This document shows, in pieces, positions 1-12,100 of a stretch of DNA of 64,000 nucleotides (its first letter is position 1; every line of letters starts with the position of its first letter). The position numbers were made by a program, and so were the translations under genes. Origin of the DNA: Nematopogon swammerdamellus (lineage: Eukaryota > Arthropoda > Insecta > Lepidoptera > Adelidae); assembly GCA_946902875.1 (NCBI GenBank), contig OX336345.1:16895395-16959394 (forward strand), written 5' to 3'. The notes beneath the pieces are model-generated. The model saw only the letters and a program-made list of their open reading frames with translations. It was not told the origin of the DNA and did no database searches.

Positions 1-180
1 CATAGGCACGCGGGCGGCCACGCGCGGCGACGCGAGCCTACCGCGCCGGCCGCCGCCGGCCGCTGCCGTCCCAGTGTGAATTGAGCCTAATAGGTAGCCC
101 GTTGAAATTTTCACAGAATATGTGTTATTAGGGCGGATATAACAACAAATAATAAAAAATTGAAAAAGTAAAAAATTAAC
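1..180 (-). repeat. Partial lepidopteran interspersed repeat (G family)
   Basis: The first 60 bases are CpG-rich with no recognisable gene. From about 82 to 178 the sequence is the reverse complement of the middle of the repeat at 4396-4782: it shares 'AATAGGTAGCCCGTTGAAAT', 'AGAATATGTGTTATTA' and the following A-rich run. It is a fragment and shows no terminal structure. Confidence 0.6.
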
Positions 181-515
181 CGTGTGGGGCCGGTACTTAA
201 AAAGAATAGCCTCACTGCATCTCTCCCCATGCATGTCGTAAAAGGCGACTAAGGGATAAGGACAAGATGCCGTGCTAAAGGGCGACAGGTTCGCCACCTC
301 TCACCTTGGCACGGTACTTCCACCGAGTCATGCAGCAGGTGGGTCTTCGTGCCTTACTTGCTGCTTGATCGATTTAATCTTGTTCGAATACTTTGCGAAA
401 CGTGGTGGTCGGTGTTGTGCTGTAATTGACCAGAGTTCTTGCAGCACAACACCGATTACTCTGCTTACCCCGATTGTCGGGATTCAGCGTGTGTGATATG
501 TATGTATGTAAAAAA
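181..515 (+). repeat. SINE-like element, 'GTGTGGGGCCGGTACT' head, ATGT-repeat tail
   Basis: The copy starts at the GTGTGGGGCCGGTACT head, runs through 'GTCGTAAAAGGCGACTAAGG', then an inverted motif around 'GGTGTTGTGCTGTAATT' / 'CAGCACAACACCGATTAC', and ends in a short TATGTATGTATG tail. Other copies of its 3' part lie at 28144-28375 and 61823-61990, and a reverse copy of the 5' part is at 43428-43560. There is no coding potential; small ORFs here are chance. Assignment to a lepidopteran SINE or LINE-tail family is by recognition of the motif, not by alignment. Confidence 0.7.
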
Positions 516-756
516 TTAAGGGTGGCTAATTTTTTTTTGTGGTGCGGAAATCTCGTTGCGCGATTCCAACTCGCACTTGGCCGGTTTTTTGTTTTATGAT
601 TATAAAGGAAAACGCGGACGTTAAGTGCCCACTGCCCACACGTGGGGTGCGTGCGTCTCTTGACCAAGCGTACCCCCTGGGGTAGCCGTAACACTATTTG
701 GGAATTGTGACCTTACAATTATTACGTGGTGTTTATAGCAATGCAAATTATTTCAG

Positions 757-998
757 AAAGTGGCACATCAAATGAATCAGAAAAGTGGCCGATAGAATAT
801 TGTGCGCTGGACAAACCGGCCTCCCCGTCGTTGTCCGAGCGGCTGGATGACGCCGAGCAGTTGGCGGACGAATCACCTCTGGTGGACCGGAAGCCGGATG
901 TGAAGAACTCCGGGAGCATTGAGGCGAAAGTGGCCCAAGAGAGACTGAGATATATCAAGTGGAAACGTGAGCAGAAAGGGAAAATTTTCGAATTGAAG
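757..998 (+). CDS. Penultimate exon of an unrecognised coiled-coil protein
   Basis: The reading frame is open from 726, but the likely exon starts after the acceptor ATTTCAG at 750-756 and ends at the donor AAG|GTAATT at 998/999. The peptide has an acidic, Ser/Pro-rich first half (around 'PASPSLSERLDDAEQLAD') and a charged second half beginning 'IEAKVAQERLRYIKWKREQ', which continues as a probable coiled coil into the next exon. The exon ends in phase 0, matching 2298. Upstream exons would lie left of the window. I do not recognise the family. The exon call rests on splice sites, phase agreement and a codon content unlike the surrounding repeats. An acceptor at about 741 is an alternative. Confidence 0.6.
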
Positions 999-1848
999 GT
1001 AATTTTTTTTAAGGCGATGCCACACTGCTCGGCACTACACTGCAGCGGCGCTGCAAGCTCTTACACAATTTTTTTTCGTTTTTCGTAGTTGGGTTTTATA
1101 CAATTTTCATTTTTATTTTATTCCTTTTTGTTTTAAAATGTGGTTATGTATTTATAAAATTAACTTCTCAAGCTCCAAACAATTCACCTACTCTATGGGG
1201 TTTGAGGAAAAAAACATTTGAAAGTTTGAAATATGGTGCCGGGCGCTTGCTTTTGAATTTTTCAACATTAAAAAATCTAGCCTATGACACGCGGGCTATT
1301 GAGAAAAATCCAACAATACGTCATATATTGAAATTGGTTGAGTAGTTTAGGCTCTGTGAGGGAAGAAACAAACACACCTACATAAGCTGCCAAAACACTC
1401 CTGTTGGCTTCACGATAGTCGGGGAAAAAAATTTGAGGAAGTTCTCAATTCCAAGCATTTGTCTTTATGTTTCCATGAATTTGTATCAATGTTTTCTCTA
1501 TTCTACTCTGTGATGAAGTCTTTTTATAAATGTAAACCATTATGGGTTGCTGTGCCGAGGAAACAGTCGATAGAGCCAAAAACACCTCCTCGAGAAACCC
1601 CGGAAGCCAGTAGTTCCATACCCTAGAGGCGCGACAAAAAAACGATTTTGAGAACCGATGGGTTCTCAAAAGCGCAAAGTCAACAACAAAAGAGTGTTCA
1701 GTTTCTAGAATATTTTTTTTCGTACCTATTCTATCTGTGATTGATTAGCCACATTATCAGATGTCTGATATGTTTTGTCCGTGGGATGCTGCACACTCAA
1801 TATCATGTAGCATCATAATCATTTCATTACTTGAAATGAAATAAAGGG

Positions 1849-1948
1849 AAGCACTCACATGGCACCTAGTTCACCCGGTGTTATGGGCTGACATCACGGA
1901 TGTTGTAGGTGATGTAACAAACCGTGTCAGTTTCCATAAAAAAAAACC
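1849..1948 (+). repeat. 3' part of a SINE copy (common body)
   Basis: This holds only the terminal module: 'CACCTAGTTCACCCGGTGTT', 'GGCTGACATCACGGATGTTG', then 'GTCAGTTTCCATAAAAAAAA'. It lies in the intron between the two coiled-coil exons (999-2297), which otherwise shows AT-rich sequence and a short (TG)n just before the acceptor. Confidence 0.75.
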
Positions 1949-2297
1949 TTTATGTACCTAGCGATGATTGGTTTTATGTGTTTCAACCGTATTTAATTTC
2001 TTACTTTTAATATAATAAAATAGGTACACAATAAAACAATGATGTCGAGAAGAAGAGTTTGAGTTTGAGCGTGTACTTTGACCCCTCTGACTCAGCTACC
2101 CTGCTAATTTGCAGGGGGATAGTTTTTAAATTATGTTAACCTGAACTTTGAACTGAACTGATGTAGGCATAAGGATGGAAAATCTTACCGGTAACACTGA
2201 ATTAATACTTTTATAGCATTTTATCTGTATTTCGAAGATATCTTATGAGGTCTCTCCTGAAATTGGTCAATACGTGATGTGTGTGTGTGTGTTTCAG

Positions 2298-2417
2298 ATG
2301 AAAACACAACAGGCGTTACTAGAAGAGGCCACTGCAAGGAGAGACCTGGCGAAAAGAGAACTGTCCAGACAATGCGACACAGAGCGAACATCCACGGCTA
2401 GAATGAACGGTACCTGA
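2298..2417 (+). CDS. Terminal coding exon of the coiled-coil protein
   Basis: A (TG)n tract and GTGTTTCAG precede the exon at 2298. The frame begins at an in-frame ATG (phase 0, joined to 998) and runs 39 codons to TGA at 2415-2417. The peptide 'QQALLEEATARRDLAKREL' has heptad-like spacing of Leu/Ala with charged residues and extends the helix started in the previous exon. The protein ends about 15 residues after the helix. No signal peptide or membrane segment belongs to this part. The gene is convergent with the KChIP gene; their stop codons are about 3.6 kb apart. Function is unknown to me. Confidence 0.65.
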   Translation: MKTQQALLEEATARRDLAKRELSRQCDTERTSTARMNGT

Positions 2418-2602
2418 TGAATGTTTCATCGATACTAACCTTTGAAAAGTTAGAGGAAAATAATTACAATTTTGTATAAATGTCAGATTTGCTAATTCCC
2501 GTAGGAGTTAAAAAGATGAATTCTAGGAGTATGTATGGAGTAAAAAATGAAAAACATTCAAACTTTTATTATTTTTTATAAAATAGACACATACATTCTG
2601 TA

Positions 2603-2608
2603 AATAAA
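2603..2608 (+). terminator. Candidate poly(A) signal AATAAA
   Basis: First AATAAA downstream of the TGA at 2417, about 186 bases into the presumed 3' UTR. There is no transcript evidence; AT-rich DNA contains many such hexamers. Confidence 0.35.
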
Positions 2609-4395
2609 CAGTATATTCTCAAATGACTAGAGTTGAACTCATTTTCTCTAATCATTTTCACATATTCATTAATTTAATACATTTACACAAATGTTTGTTC
2701 GTTTACATTCCTTCATGCCACTAAGTTCATGATTCTTCTCAGAGACTGAAACAAAGCATGCTTTTATTTTTGGCTGCCACTGCCAACACACACACTCATT
2801 GATGTCGGAGCATAATACATGTTCCAGTTAAAGTTACTTTCGTCAGTAATGAAATGGCATTGATATGTTGTTATTTCATTAGAATTTTTTTTTTGTAAAA
2901 TATGTATATAATGGACAAATGAATAGATATTTAAAAATATACACAAAATATGTTTGAAATGAAGGAAGCGATCTGTATATATTTTTTCTGTAATCTCTCA
3001 TGGGAACTTGTACATAATTTTATAAACTTTGGGTTTATTCATCTTTGCTTTTTCAGGATAATTTGATAAATATATCATTTAATAAATTTATAAAAACTAC
3101 CATTTGCGTGTTTTATATAATAAAACAACAATGATTCATATAAAATAATTTAAGAAACCGTCAGCGTTGATTCTGAATACCTAAAAAAATGGCGAATACT
3201 AAAATTTATTGTTGTAAGTTTTGACAGAATAGTTGGCTTTTCAAGAATGTTGTTTCGTAACCTGGAATTTGACCATTAATTTAAATTCAATACTTTACCG
3301 TAAGAAGATTTGTGAACTAAACAAAATGAGATTCTAACAATGAGTAGACACGGCAAGTGGTTAGAGACTCGATGGATATGACACCTAGGTAGACAACCGC
3401 GTCTAACTATATACAACGGGGTCCCTGTACTGGTACGGGACCGATAACAGCCAATCTATTCTAGAACATCTAACATCGAATAGTACTCTGTATTGGTTTA
3501 AAGCCTACATTGGTGATCGACACATCGATTTAAGAACATTTTGAAAGAGAAGGTCGTGTAAGACTTTTGAAGTATTGTAGTTACGTAACATTCATATCAA
3601 CATGCCATAATTTCTTTATATAAATAAAATAAGATTGTGGCTAGATTGAGCAACCAATTCTTAGATGGTTGGCCTCCAAATATGAACAATGTCAGAAGTA
3701 ATTTACAAATATATTCCGGACAATCACCGCTAAAATTTTATATGATTTATATAACATTAAAATCAACACTTGCTAACACTGGCGGGAATACTGAATTCCG
3801 TTCATGATTTTTTACAATATTTTTATTTTTCTATTTTACTATGACCAATCATAAGACTTCCGTTTAGTATGTTATGTCAAACATTAATTTTATCTTTTTC
3901 TTTTAAATTGTATTTACATTACACATATATTTTGTTGGTAACTAACATAATAGTAAATCATGATTTTTTAAACCCAACTATAAAGTAAGTTAGGAATTAC
4001 AACAAATATACTGACTCTTCTGACTAAAGTTACTAGTAGGACACAACGGCACAAACTCAAACCTTTTGAATAAAAATATTTTATTACATTTTTTAAATCC
4101 TATGCAAAAATGTTATTTAAACAGCCATAACTTAAACATTATGAACCTTATTCCCTGTCAAACCAATTCCAGCATATAAATAGTAAAGTAATTCACAAGT
4201 GAAATAAAATAGTTCTTTTTTTATTGATAAGTAGATACATAAATATGTTCTGTTTTATAAACACATTAGGTAGAGATTTACGTAATACATGTCATGCATG
4301 ACACTATGTATTTTAGTAATGTGACCCTACCACATTTTACCTTCGAAATTATTTTAAACAGAATCGAACAATAGAATGCCTAGCCTACGTAAAGA
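2609..4395. other. AT-rich intergenic stretch
   Basis: No exon with plausible splice sites, no RNA gene and no repeat family shared with the rest of the window was seen here. Short ORFs (for example 2764-2946 on -) have no recognisable content. Confidence 0.5.
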
Positions 4396-4782
4396 AACCG
4401 AGCAAGTGCGAGTTAAACTCGCGCACCGAGGGTTCCGTATCACCATGTCATGGTCAGCGCCACTCACGTCATCTATGGCGTGTTTTATGAAATGCTTCAT
4501 ATTAGTTAAAATTTCATGATTAGTTAAAATGCTTCATACTGTTTTCGGTACATGGCGCGCATATACTTTAGTTTCTTGTATGGGGACCCCCGTGAATGTT
4601 TACTTTTTCTTATTTTTATTATTTGTTATACCGGCCTTGTTATATCGGCTATAATAACAAATATTCTGTGAAAATTTCAACGGGCTACCTATTACGGTTC
4701 AAGAGATACAGCCCTCGGACAGACAGACAGACAGATGGCGTAGGCTTAGTAATAGGGTCCCGACGGATACGGAACCCTAAAA
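4396..4782 (+). repeat. Lepidopteran interspersed repeat, G family (near complete)
   Basis: Begins 'CAAGTGCGAGTTAAACTCGC' then 'GAGGGTTCCGTATCAC', contains 'ATGCTTCATATTAGTTAAAA', 'GAAAATTTCAACGGGCTACC' and (GACA)n, and ends 'GACGGATACGGAACCCTAAA'. The outer parts GGGTTCCGTAT and ATACGGAACCC are inverted relative to each other. Other copies are at 10123-10447 (+), 27535-27895 (-) and fragments at 1-180 and 25991-26190. It is non-coding. Confidence 0.75.
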
Positions 4783-5589
4783 AGCTCTTGAAATTTAATT
4801 CTCAAAACACGGCAACGTTGAATGTCACATAATTTAATAAAATCTATGAAACACGGATTCTTCATAATATTGAATATTATTTTCTTCTATATTCGTAATT
4901 GGGTCCACAGTAACATCGACTATGAAAATATACAGGATAATACACCTATACACAATATATTTACATCGCTTTGGTATTTACAACTTGGAAGTTAGTTCGG
5001 AAAATAGGGAGCTCGCTATTAGTTGTGGCACAGTTTTCTTCTGTAGGTATACGAAAATATGATTTGAATAGGGATTCTATCTAAAACACAGGTGTTTCGA
5101 GAAGTTAAGTACTATAAATATTTTTTAAAGGGCGAACATAGTTCTCACTCCATACTAAGTGTACATCCGTCTACATTACAGCTCAAACCAGGTTGTCTGA
5201 TCATTCGAAATCATCAAAAGAAATTAAATATTGGCTCTTTAAAAAATATTCAGTACTGAGGAAGCTCAACTCAACACAATATTAGAGTTAACAAGAAAAT
5301 AATTTGTAATCTTAGGCATTACTACACCATGAAATGATATGATGAAGGTAAATGAAAGTATTCACACTATTCCATCTCCCTTGCCTTCGGCACACACAAG
5401 AAATATGGCTTCAAAATGTATTTGTCCAATACCGATGCATTAGGATTTAGGCCTTTGTCTATTTCATGTGTTCACTTAACGAAATAGAATAAAACTTAGA
5501 AGTACTTAACTTTCTTAACGTAACGGAAGCTAACTATGTTACAATAAAACGATTTCTACATCAGTCGACGTCGAATACAATATAATATT
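4783..5589. other. AT-rich intergenic stretch
   Basis: No gene or named repeat was seen. It probably holds the downstream flank of the KChIP transcript on -. Confidence 0.45.
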
Positions 5590-5595
5590 TTTATT
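5590..5595 (-). terminator. Candidate poly(A) signal of the KChIP gene
   Basis: TTTATT on + reads AATAAA on -, about 425 bases after the KChIP stop codon. Between them lies an unusually CpG-rich 3' UTR (about 5780-6020). Placement is inferred only from the hexamer. Confidence 0.3.
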
Positions 5596-5981
5596 GGAAT
5601 CTCTATCGTATTTAATATCTATGTAAAATTGTCTCTAAGCATAATAACCTGTACATAACTCTATACAAAATGGGCGGAACAATTTAAAAAAGAAGGAGCT
5701 AGAAAAATTCGAAGGAAACTAGATTGAAAACTGCCCATAGACCGACTACGAGAATGTAACGAAGGAAGAGGAAGAGCTTACGTTAGGCCGGCCGCGCGGC
5801 GGAGGCGCGGCGCGGCGGGGCGGGCGCACGTACAAACACTCCGCGGCGCTCCGGTGCAGTCCGGCTACTATCAAATAAGTGTTTCAGACGTCGACTGTTG
5901 GTCCAACGGGTGCAGGGGCGCGGGTGCGGCGGCCAGGCGTTCGGCGGGGAGCGTGTCTGTCGGCGCGGGCGCATCTCAGGT

Positions 5982-6013
5982 CCACGGTCGCGCCGGCGCG
6001 CGCGCGACCGTGG
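5982..6013 (-). promoter_or_regulatory. GC-rich stem-loop just after the KChIP stop codon
   Basis: On - the sequence reads CCACGGTCGCGC, an 8-base loop, then GCGCGACCGTGG: a perfect 12-bp stem beginning 7 bases after the TGA at 6021-6023. The base after TGA is C. Whether it acts in readthrough, RNA stability or nothing is unknown; see the findings. Confidence 0.6.
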
Positions 6014-6020
6014 GAGAGCG

Positions 6021-6131
6021 TCAGAAGCAACTGTCGAATACGCCCATCGACCGAGACATCTCCTCGTCCGCCAGGCAGCAGTCCAGGAACTCATCCAGCG
6101 TCACCACACCATCGCGATTCAGGTCCATCTT
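6021..6131 (-). CDS. KChIP: KChIP last coding exon (EF-hand 4, stop)
   Basis: The acceptor CTGCAG (6132-6137) is followed by AAG ATG GAC; 36 codons then TGA at 6021-6023. It carries EF-hand 4 with ligand positions D, N, D, V and E. The GC-rich opposite strand and shifted frames stay open by composition and give spurious ORFs. Confidence 0.93.
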   Translation of the reverse strand, partial: KMDLNRDGVVTLDEFLDCCLADEEMSRSMGVFDSCF

Positions 6132-9100
6132 CTGCAGCGTGCGCAAAAAAACGCTCATTAATCAACACACACACACCTCTCTTTAATAGTCACTTCGGTG
6201 AAGGAAAACACTGTGAAGAAACCTGGACCTGCATAATGCTACTGCAGTTCTAGTTAGTCGTACGGGTATAAAAGGCATATGTAATCCTTGCCTTATTTTG
6301 GCCACACTTGGCCCAGACCAAGAAGGGATAACTCTGACATTAGACAATGCAAAAATTACCTGAAACAGTCTATCAACCTTCCCCCTTACGGCCTCCTCGT
6401 CTGCAGTCGGGTCGACTAGCTTGCCCATGAGGTCATATATCGCACTAACAATATCAGTCATCTCTTCTCTCGTGATGTAGCCGTCGCCGTTGATGTCGTA
6501 TAGCGAGAACGTCCAGCGCAGCTTTTCCTCGAGCGTTCCGCGCGACAGCACTGACAGCCCGGTAACAAACTCCTGTAAACAGTGAATGGAAACTCAGTAA
6601 AGAAAAATTCTGTCAATAGTTCTTTTTCTCTCCATGCTTCATCTGTCAGCAGCTTCATAGCCTTTATCAGATTTGTTGTATGCATTATTCCTTTTCGAAA
6701 CTGCTGTCCATCATCTACCAGCTTCAACTTTTAATTGTTCAGCTAGATTATAGCTGCTTGACCGGTCCCAGTTCACACGGCACACATTCTGTAATCAAAT
6801 CAGTGAACAGGAACTCTATGATGAAAACTCTTGACGGGGGTTATAACTTGAATTACCTGTGTAATAATTACGTGACAAGAATACAAAACCCAATTTACCC
6901 CGATTGTTGAAATCATTATGACGCAAATAAAGATATCTGTCAACAATGAACCTAGGTACCTACCTATTTTCTCAGAGATGTAAGTTTCGGTATGGGTGGC
7001 GTCTCAGTCAGTTGGTACTACTTACTTCAAAGCTTAAAAGACCGCTTCTGTCTTGGTCCAGTGTGTTGAAGACGTAGTGAGCGTACTGTGCTGTGTTGGC
7101 TGAAATGTAGACAGGAAAGAAACCATAAATAATAATTACTCGTTCCAGGTATAGACGGAAATCTCAATACAACTCTGTCTCAAGTTTCTTTCATTATAAA
7201 AGACAACTTTAAAGGCTGGTCAAATTCTACCAGTAAATAATGTGATTCATCTATGTTCTCCGGCCGACCGCCCCTACGGCGAGTCTTCCTTACTCTGGTT
7301 TAAATGCAAACCGTTTCTATAAAATTTGCAAAGACAACAAAATGGAAAGAGTAAGGTTGTGGCAGTGTACTCACAAATGTGTCAATATTATCTACATACA
7401 TGCATAGTCAGTACATACAAACAGTATGGTATAAGTGAAAGTTATACGGGCGTATAGAAAACGAAACTGTCAAAATGCTCTAAAATAAATAGGTCCATCT
7501 TTGCGGGGTGTGGGGGGAAGGTGATGCAATGTTGCAGCGCGTAGCGACTGAAGTCTGCGAATTAACAGCTATCGAACAACGTAAAACATGCCGAATGATC
7601 GTCTCCAAAGTTAAGTAGGTAACTCAAATCACCAATGCTGCACTCCATCTAAGTCTTTTTTGTGTGCACTTGAACCTTGCCCTAATGGCTAATTTCCCAG
7701 GTGTCTTCATCGCTAAAAGCCTGCATGTGAAGAGTTGACAATTTGACTACAGAGCTCTAGATGCAAATTATGAATTAGTGTAGAATTTATACGTATTCTT
7801 TTATAGAATTTCTTATAATTCCACGGCTGAGTCGGAGGGGCCAAAGAACATGCTCCGACCAGCCAATATCACCTCCAAGAAGGTAGGTGCCATACCAAAG
7901 ACTTCCCTGAATTGCTGGCTATACTGGACTAGAGGAGAACACAACCGAGACTGCTACGCGGCCATCTTACATCGAGTACGGTGGTACCAACCCAGTCGGC
8001 TACAATTTGAGCCTACCACCTAGTAAGGTGGAAGGGAAGGGACCTACAGTTTTACACTGGTTCCGAACGGTGAAGCAGCAGGTGTTCAATTTACGTGCAT
8101 ACCTATGCACGTAAATTTTTTCGTCAGAAAAAACTCATTGGTACTCGCCGACCGGATTGGAAGCTCTCGCATGAGAAGCCGATGCCCAAGCCACTCCGCA
8201 ACAAGCAATATGAATTGCTTGCTGCCACTGCTGTGTAAGTACTGCAGTTGACTTTTACTTCACACAAGGAATATTTTGACACATCGCTCTGCTGCAGTGG
8301 GGTTCCAAGTAGTGCGATCGATCACATTCTTATACCATAACAGTGGGCGTTATTTTGCATTATAGGCAGTGTTGATCACTTTTTTGGGTGGATGTTATAT
8401 TTTTCCTATTAATTTTGCTCTGAAAGCCAATAGAGCAAGACTTTAAAATATGACGCATGGATTGCAGCCAATTCTGTGGACTGCTGACAGACAGCCAATC
8501 CTTGAATCAACAACATTAGAGGTAGGGATGTCGGACCTTCCCCGCACCAGCGTAACACGATACATATTTGTAAAAACATACCAAATACCAATAACATTCG
8601 TTACCACTCAATCAGAGCGCGATACCATCCAATCAGAGCGCGCGCCGTCCCCTCCGCTACCCGCGGAGCTTGGCGACGCTGGTTCTCATATAAGCATTGG
8701 ACAGTCCGACGTCCAACCTCTTCTAACGTTCTTGCCTTGAATATTGATTGGCTTACTGCAGCAGTGTTGTTTTGACTATAAAAGGCAGCCAATTCTTTGG
8801 ACTGCTGACATATTCTGGAATATTGGCTCACTGCAGCAGTGTTGTTTGACTATAAAAGGAAGCAAATTCTTGAATATTGTTTTCGCTAAAGCAGTACTTA
8901 TAATTTAGATTGTGCTCTAGCAAAGTAATCCCAAACCAAAGATATATTATGTACTAGCGTACTAGATAGATCACTCGGCCAACTAACATGTTCCACCGAG
9001 TTGCGGTTCACGATCCTCAAGTCTCTTAGTCGAGCGTGGGAGGCCGCATCGCGCAGTCGTCGCCTGCCTGCTGCGATCGCGGCTAGCCTACTTTAAACTA

Positions 9101-12100
9101 ATATATTTACACATCTTCGTGGATGCGAAGGTGCGATGGCGAATCTGGAGATGAAGTGTTAGAATGAAAAGACAATATGCTTACCGACGCACGAGTGCGA
9201 TCGTTCTCCCTACCCCTTGCCTCTCTCCCGCACGCTCGCTGGAACACCGCTTCTCTGTATATTTCTTTGGAGCGATATCTCATATAATATTTCCTCAAAG
9301 TCCCAAACATCTCGAAGTGACTAGCACCTTAAGCACAGAACATGATATTTATTTAGTCTGCTTCCAGTCGGGGATCAAATCATTTTATCACCAGAAGAAC
9401 CCTCAGTTTAAAAATGTTCAAATAGCAAGTAATTTTCTAGTACAGACTGACCAATTTTGGGTAAGTATTTATTAAAATTATATACCTACATCCTTGCTGT
9501 TGCTATACGTACGCGCTGCATAGTGGCGACACAAAATATATAAGGTGTTTCGTTTGTCATGGCATTAACTTCGGGAGGGTTACATACATACTCAAATAAA
9601 CATGTTACGCAAACAAAAAAATTACTTTTCGAGAAATTTAACAAAACATGTTTGCTAAACAGTAGGTAACTTGCATTGTACGGGGTCAATGACCGTACTA
9701 TGTTCAAACGCAGAACAGCTGTTTGTTGTAAGTACGTCACAAGGTCACTATGATTGTTTTTTACAGCTACTTATTTGATTTGATTTTTTTGTTAGGAGAA
9801 AAAAAGCTCCCATAAACATGTTTTTTTTTCTTATGTAAAGTATTTATTTGAGTATGTATATAACCCTCCCGAAGTTAATGACATGACTAACGAAACACCT
9901 TATATATACTAGCAGTTACCCAGAAGTGCGTTCTTGAATGTATGCTCATGTGCGAGCGCTCGGCCATGTGTGAGTGTGGAGCGCCGAGGCCGCTCGCAGG
10001 GCGAGACTCTGGATACTCGACGAAACAGGGAAATCATTGGTTTTCTCAATCGTATTCACGATATAAAAATCACTTTTATTTTCTTAGCTAGTCTACTCCT
10101 TGATTGAGGGAATATAAAAAAAATAACCGGCCAAGTGCGAGTCGAACTCGCACACTGAGGGCTCCGTATCGCCATGTCATGGTCAGCGCCACTCATGCTA
10201 TCTATGGCGTCTTTAATGAAATGCTTCATATTAGTTAAAATGTTTTATACTCTTTTCGGTAGATGGCGCACGCGCTACACTTAACTTTTTCTTATCTTTA
10301 TTATTGTTGTTATATCGGCCATAATAACACATATTCTGTGAAAATTTCAACGGGCTACCTATTACGCTTCAAGAGATACAACCCTCGGACAGACAGACAG
10401 TGTAGGCTTAGTAATAGGGTCCCGTACGACGGATACGGAACTCTCAAAAACATTATGGATAAATTTTCATGCATTTATCAGAATATGTATTTGAGCGTGA
10501 CTGACATTCCAATGATTAAACCTATAAAGCGAAGTTTTTTTTTTTTTTATGGAAACTGACACGGTTGGCTACATCACCTACAACGTCCGTGATGTCAGCC
10601 CATAACACCGGGTGAACTAGGTGCCATGTCAGTGCTTCCCCCTGAAGTTCCTACAACCATGTAATACGTTACACGACGGCAGTAGAAACACAAATATGTA
10701 TCCATAAATATAACTCAGAAACCACTTCCATTTACATACAGTTTTAACTGTTACATTCTGTCAATTCTCAAGATGGTTTTAGGCTATAAATCATACATAA
10801 CACTACGTCATAGGCGGCCTTAACCGGTAGTGAGCAAAGTCGCGCGAAGCGTAGTCGCAGGTAAAAGCTAGTATGAAATACTAATTTGGTATCTACTACT
10901 GGTTATGTAACGTCTACACATTACCTAAAGGAAACGTTCTTGTTTAAAAGTATCTTGAATTTGAAGCATATAATTAAAAATATATTTGGGTTTTTTATTT
11001 TATTTCATCTGTTGAATGAGATGATGACAATATGTAAGTGGTGCGGAGCGGAGACACTCAACCTCACACCTACACGGAGTGTCGCATGCCTGGCGGCGAT
11101 GTGATGTGTTGGTGCTCAGATGTCTTGAGTAATTTTTTTTCTTGTTGAGCAGCCAAAAAGCTTTAGTTGTGTACTCAAAGAGGTGCTTGTTGGTCGCAAG
11201 CCGCGGCTTGCCGACTCCTGTCCTAGGTTATTTATTGTCCACAAATTACCATTCACTGACCTGTATCAATCGGTTCGGTGGGTCATTTTATCTACTGAAC
11301 CAGTAAACCCTCTAAGCAGTCCTTGCTCATAATATATTTTCCAACAGTAGTCTCGGGCCCTTCAAGCGTAAAAAGGGCATTGTCACCTTATGGATGGTTC
11401 GCTGCCACATGTCGAGCTTTCAATAAAATAAAAAATTACCAACTCCTGGGATAGCAGCCGCTACTGCTCGCGCCGTCTTGGGTGCTTTGTATAATTTACT
11501 AGAGTGGTCTCGCTCACACACTGCAGCAACAGCCGAACGCCACGTCCGGCTTCGGATCGTCGCATTCGACCACGCTAGTAGATTTAGAGCACCGTGGCAG
11601 CTCGCAGTCGAGCGTCTGAGTTTTGCAAGCGGTTTATATTATGTGGGTAGTCACTAAAATACTTGTAATTATTGTAATTTTCTGTTATATGATGCGTTGT
11701 ACAAATGTTACAAAGACAATGTTTACAAGAATACAATACGGGAGAACCATCAGTGAAGCGGTAAGTCGATGAGACCACACAGACACCGGACGCAACAGTC
11801 TGTGGCGAAGTCTACAATGGAACCGTAGGCTTGCATATTTGAAACATTTGGATTTGTAATGTAATTGTAATAAATTTGCAAAGGGACACTAAGAAAAAGG
11901 GATAGGTGTTGATAGTTATTTCAACCCTTTTGATTGGTTGAAGGCACACCATTGTTTTCAATTATGAACTCTGAACACTCTTGTGATTTCAGTTAATCAG
12001 ACTTAAATTATTTACAGATTCAAGATCAGCCGATTTCACATTCATACTCTATTCTTCTCAGGCATCAGAAAGACTGCTGAAACGCCATTCTGAAAGCAGT

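Noticed and set aside
5783..6253. Several overlapping ORFs over the KChIP last exon and 3' UTR
   Set aside because: GC-rich composition keeps frames open; the - frame with EF-hand 4 and splice-phase agreement is the coding one.
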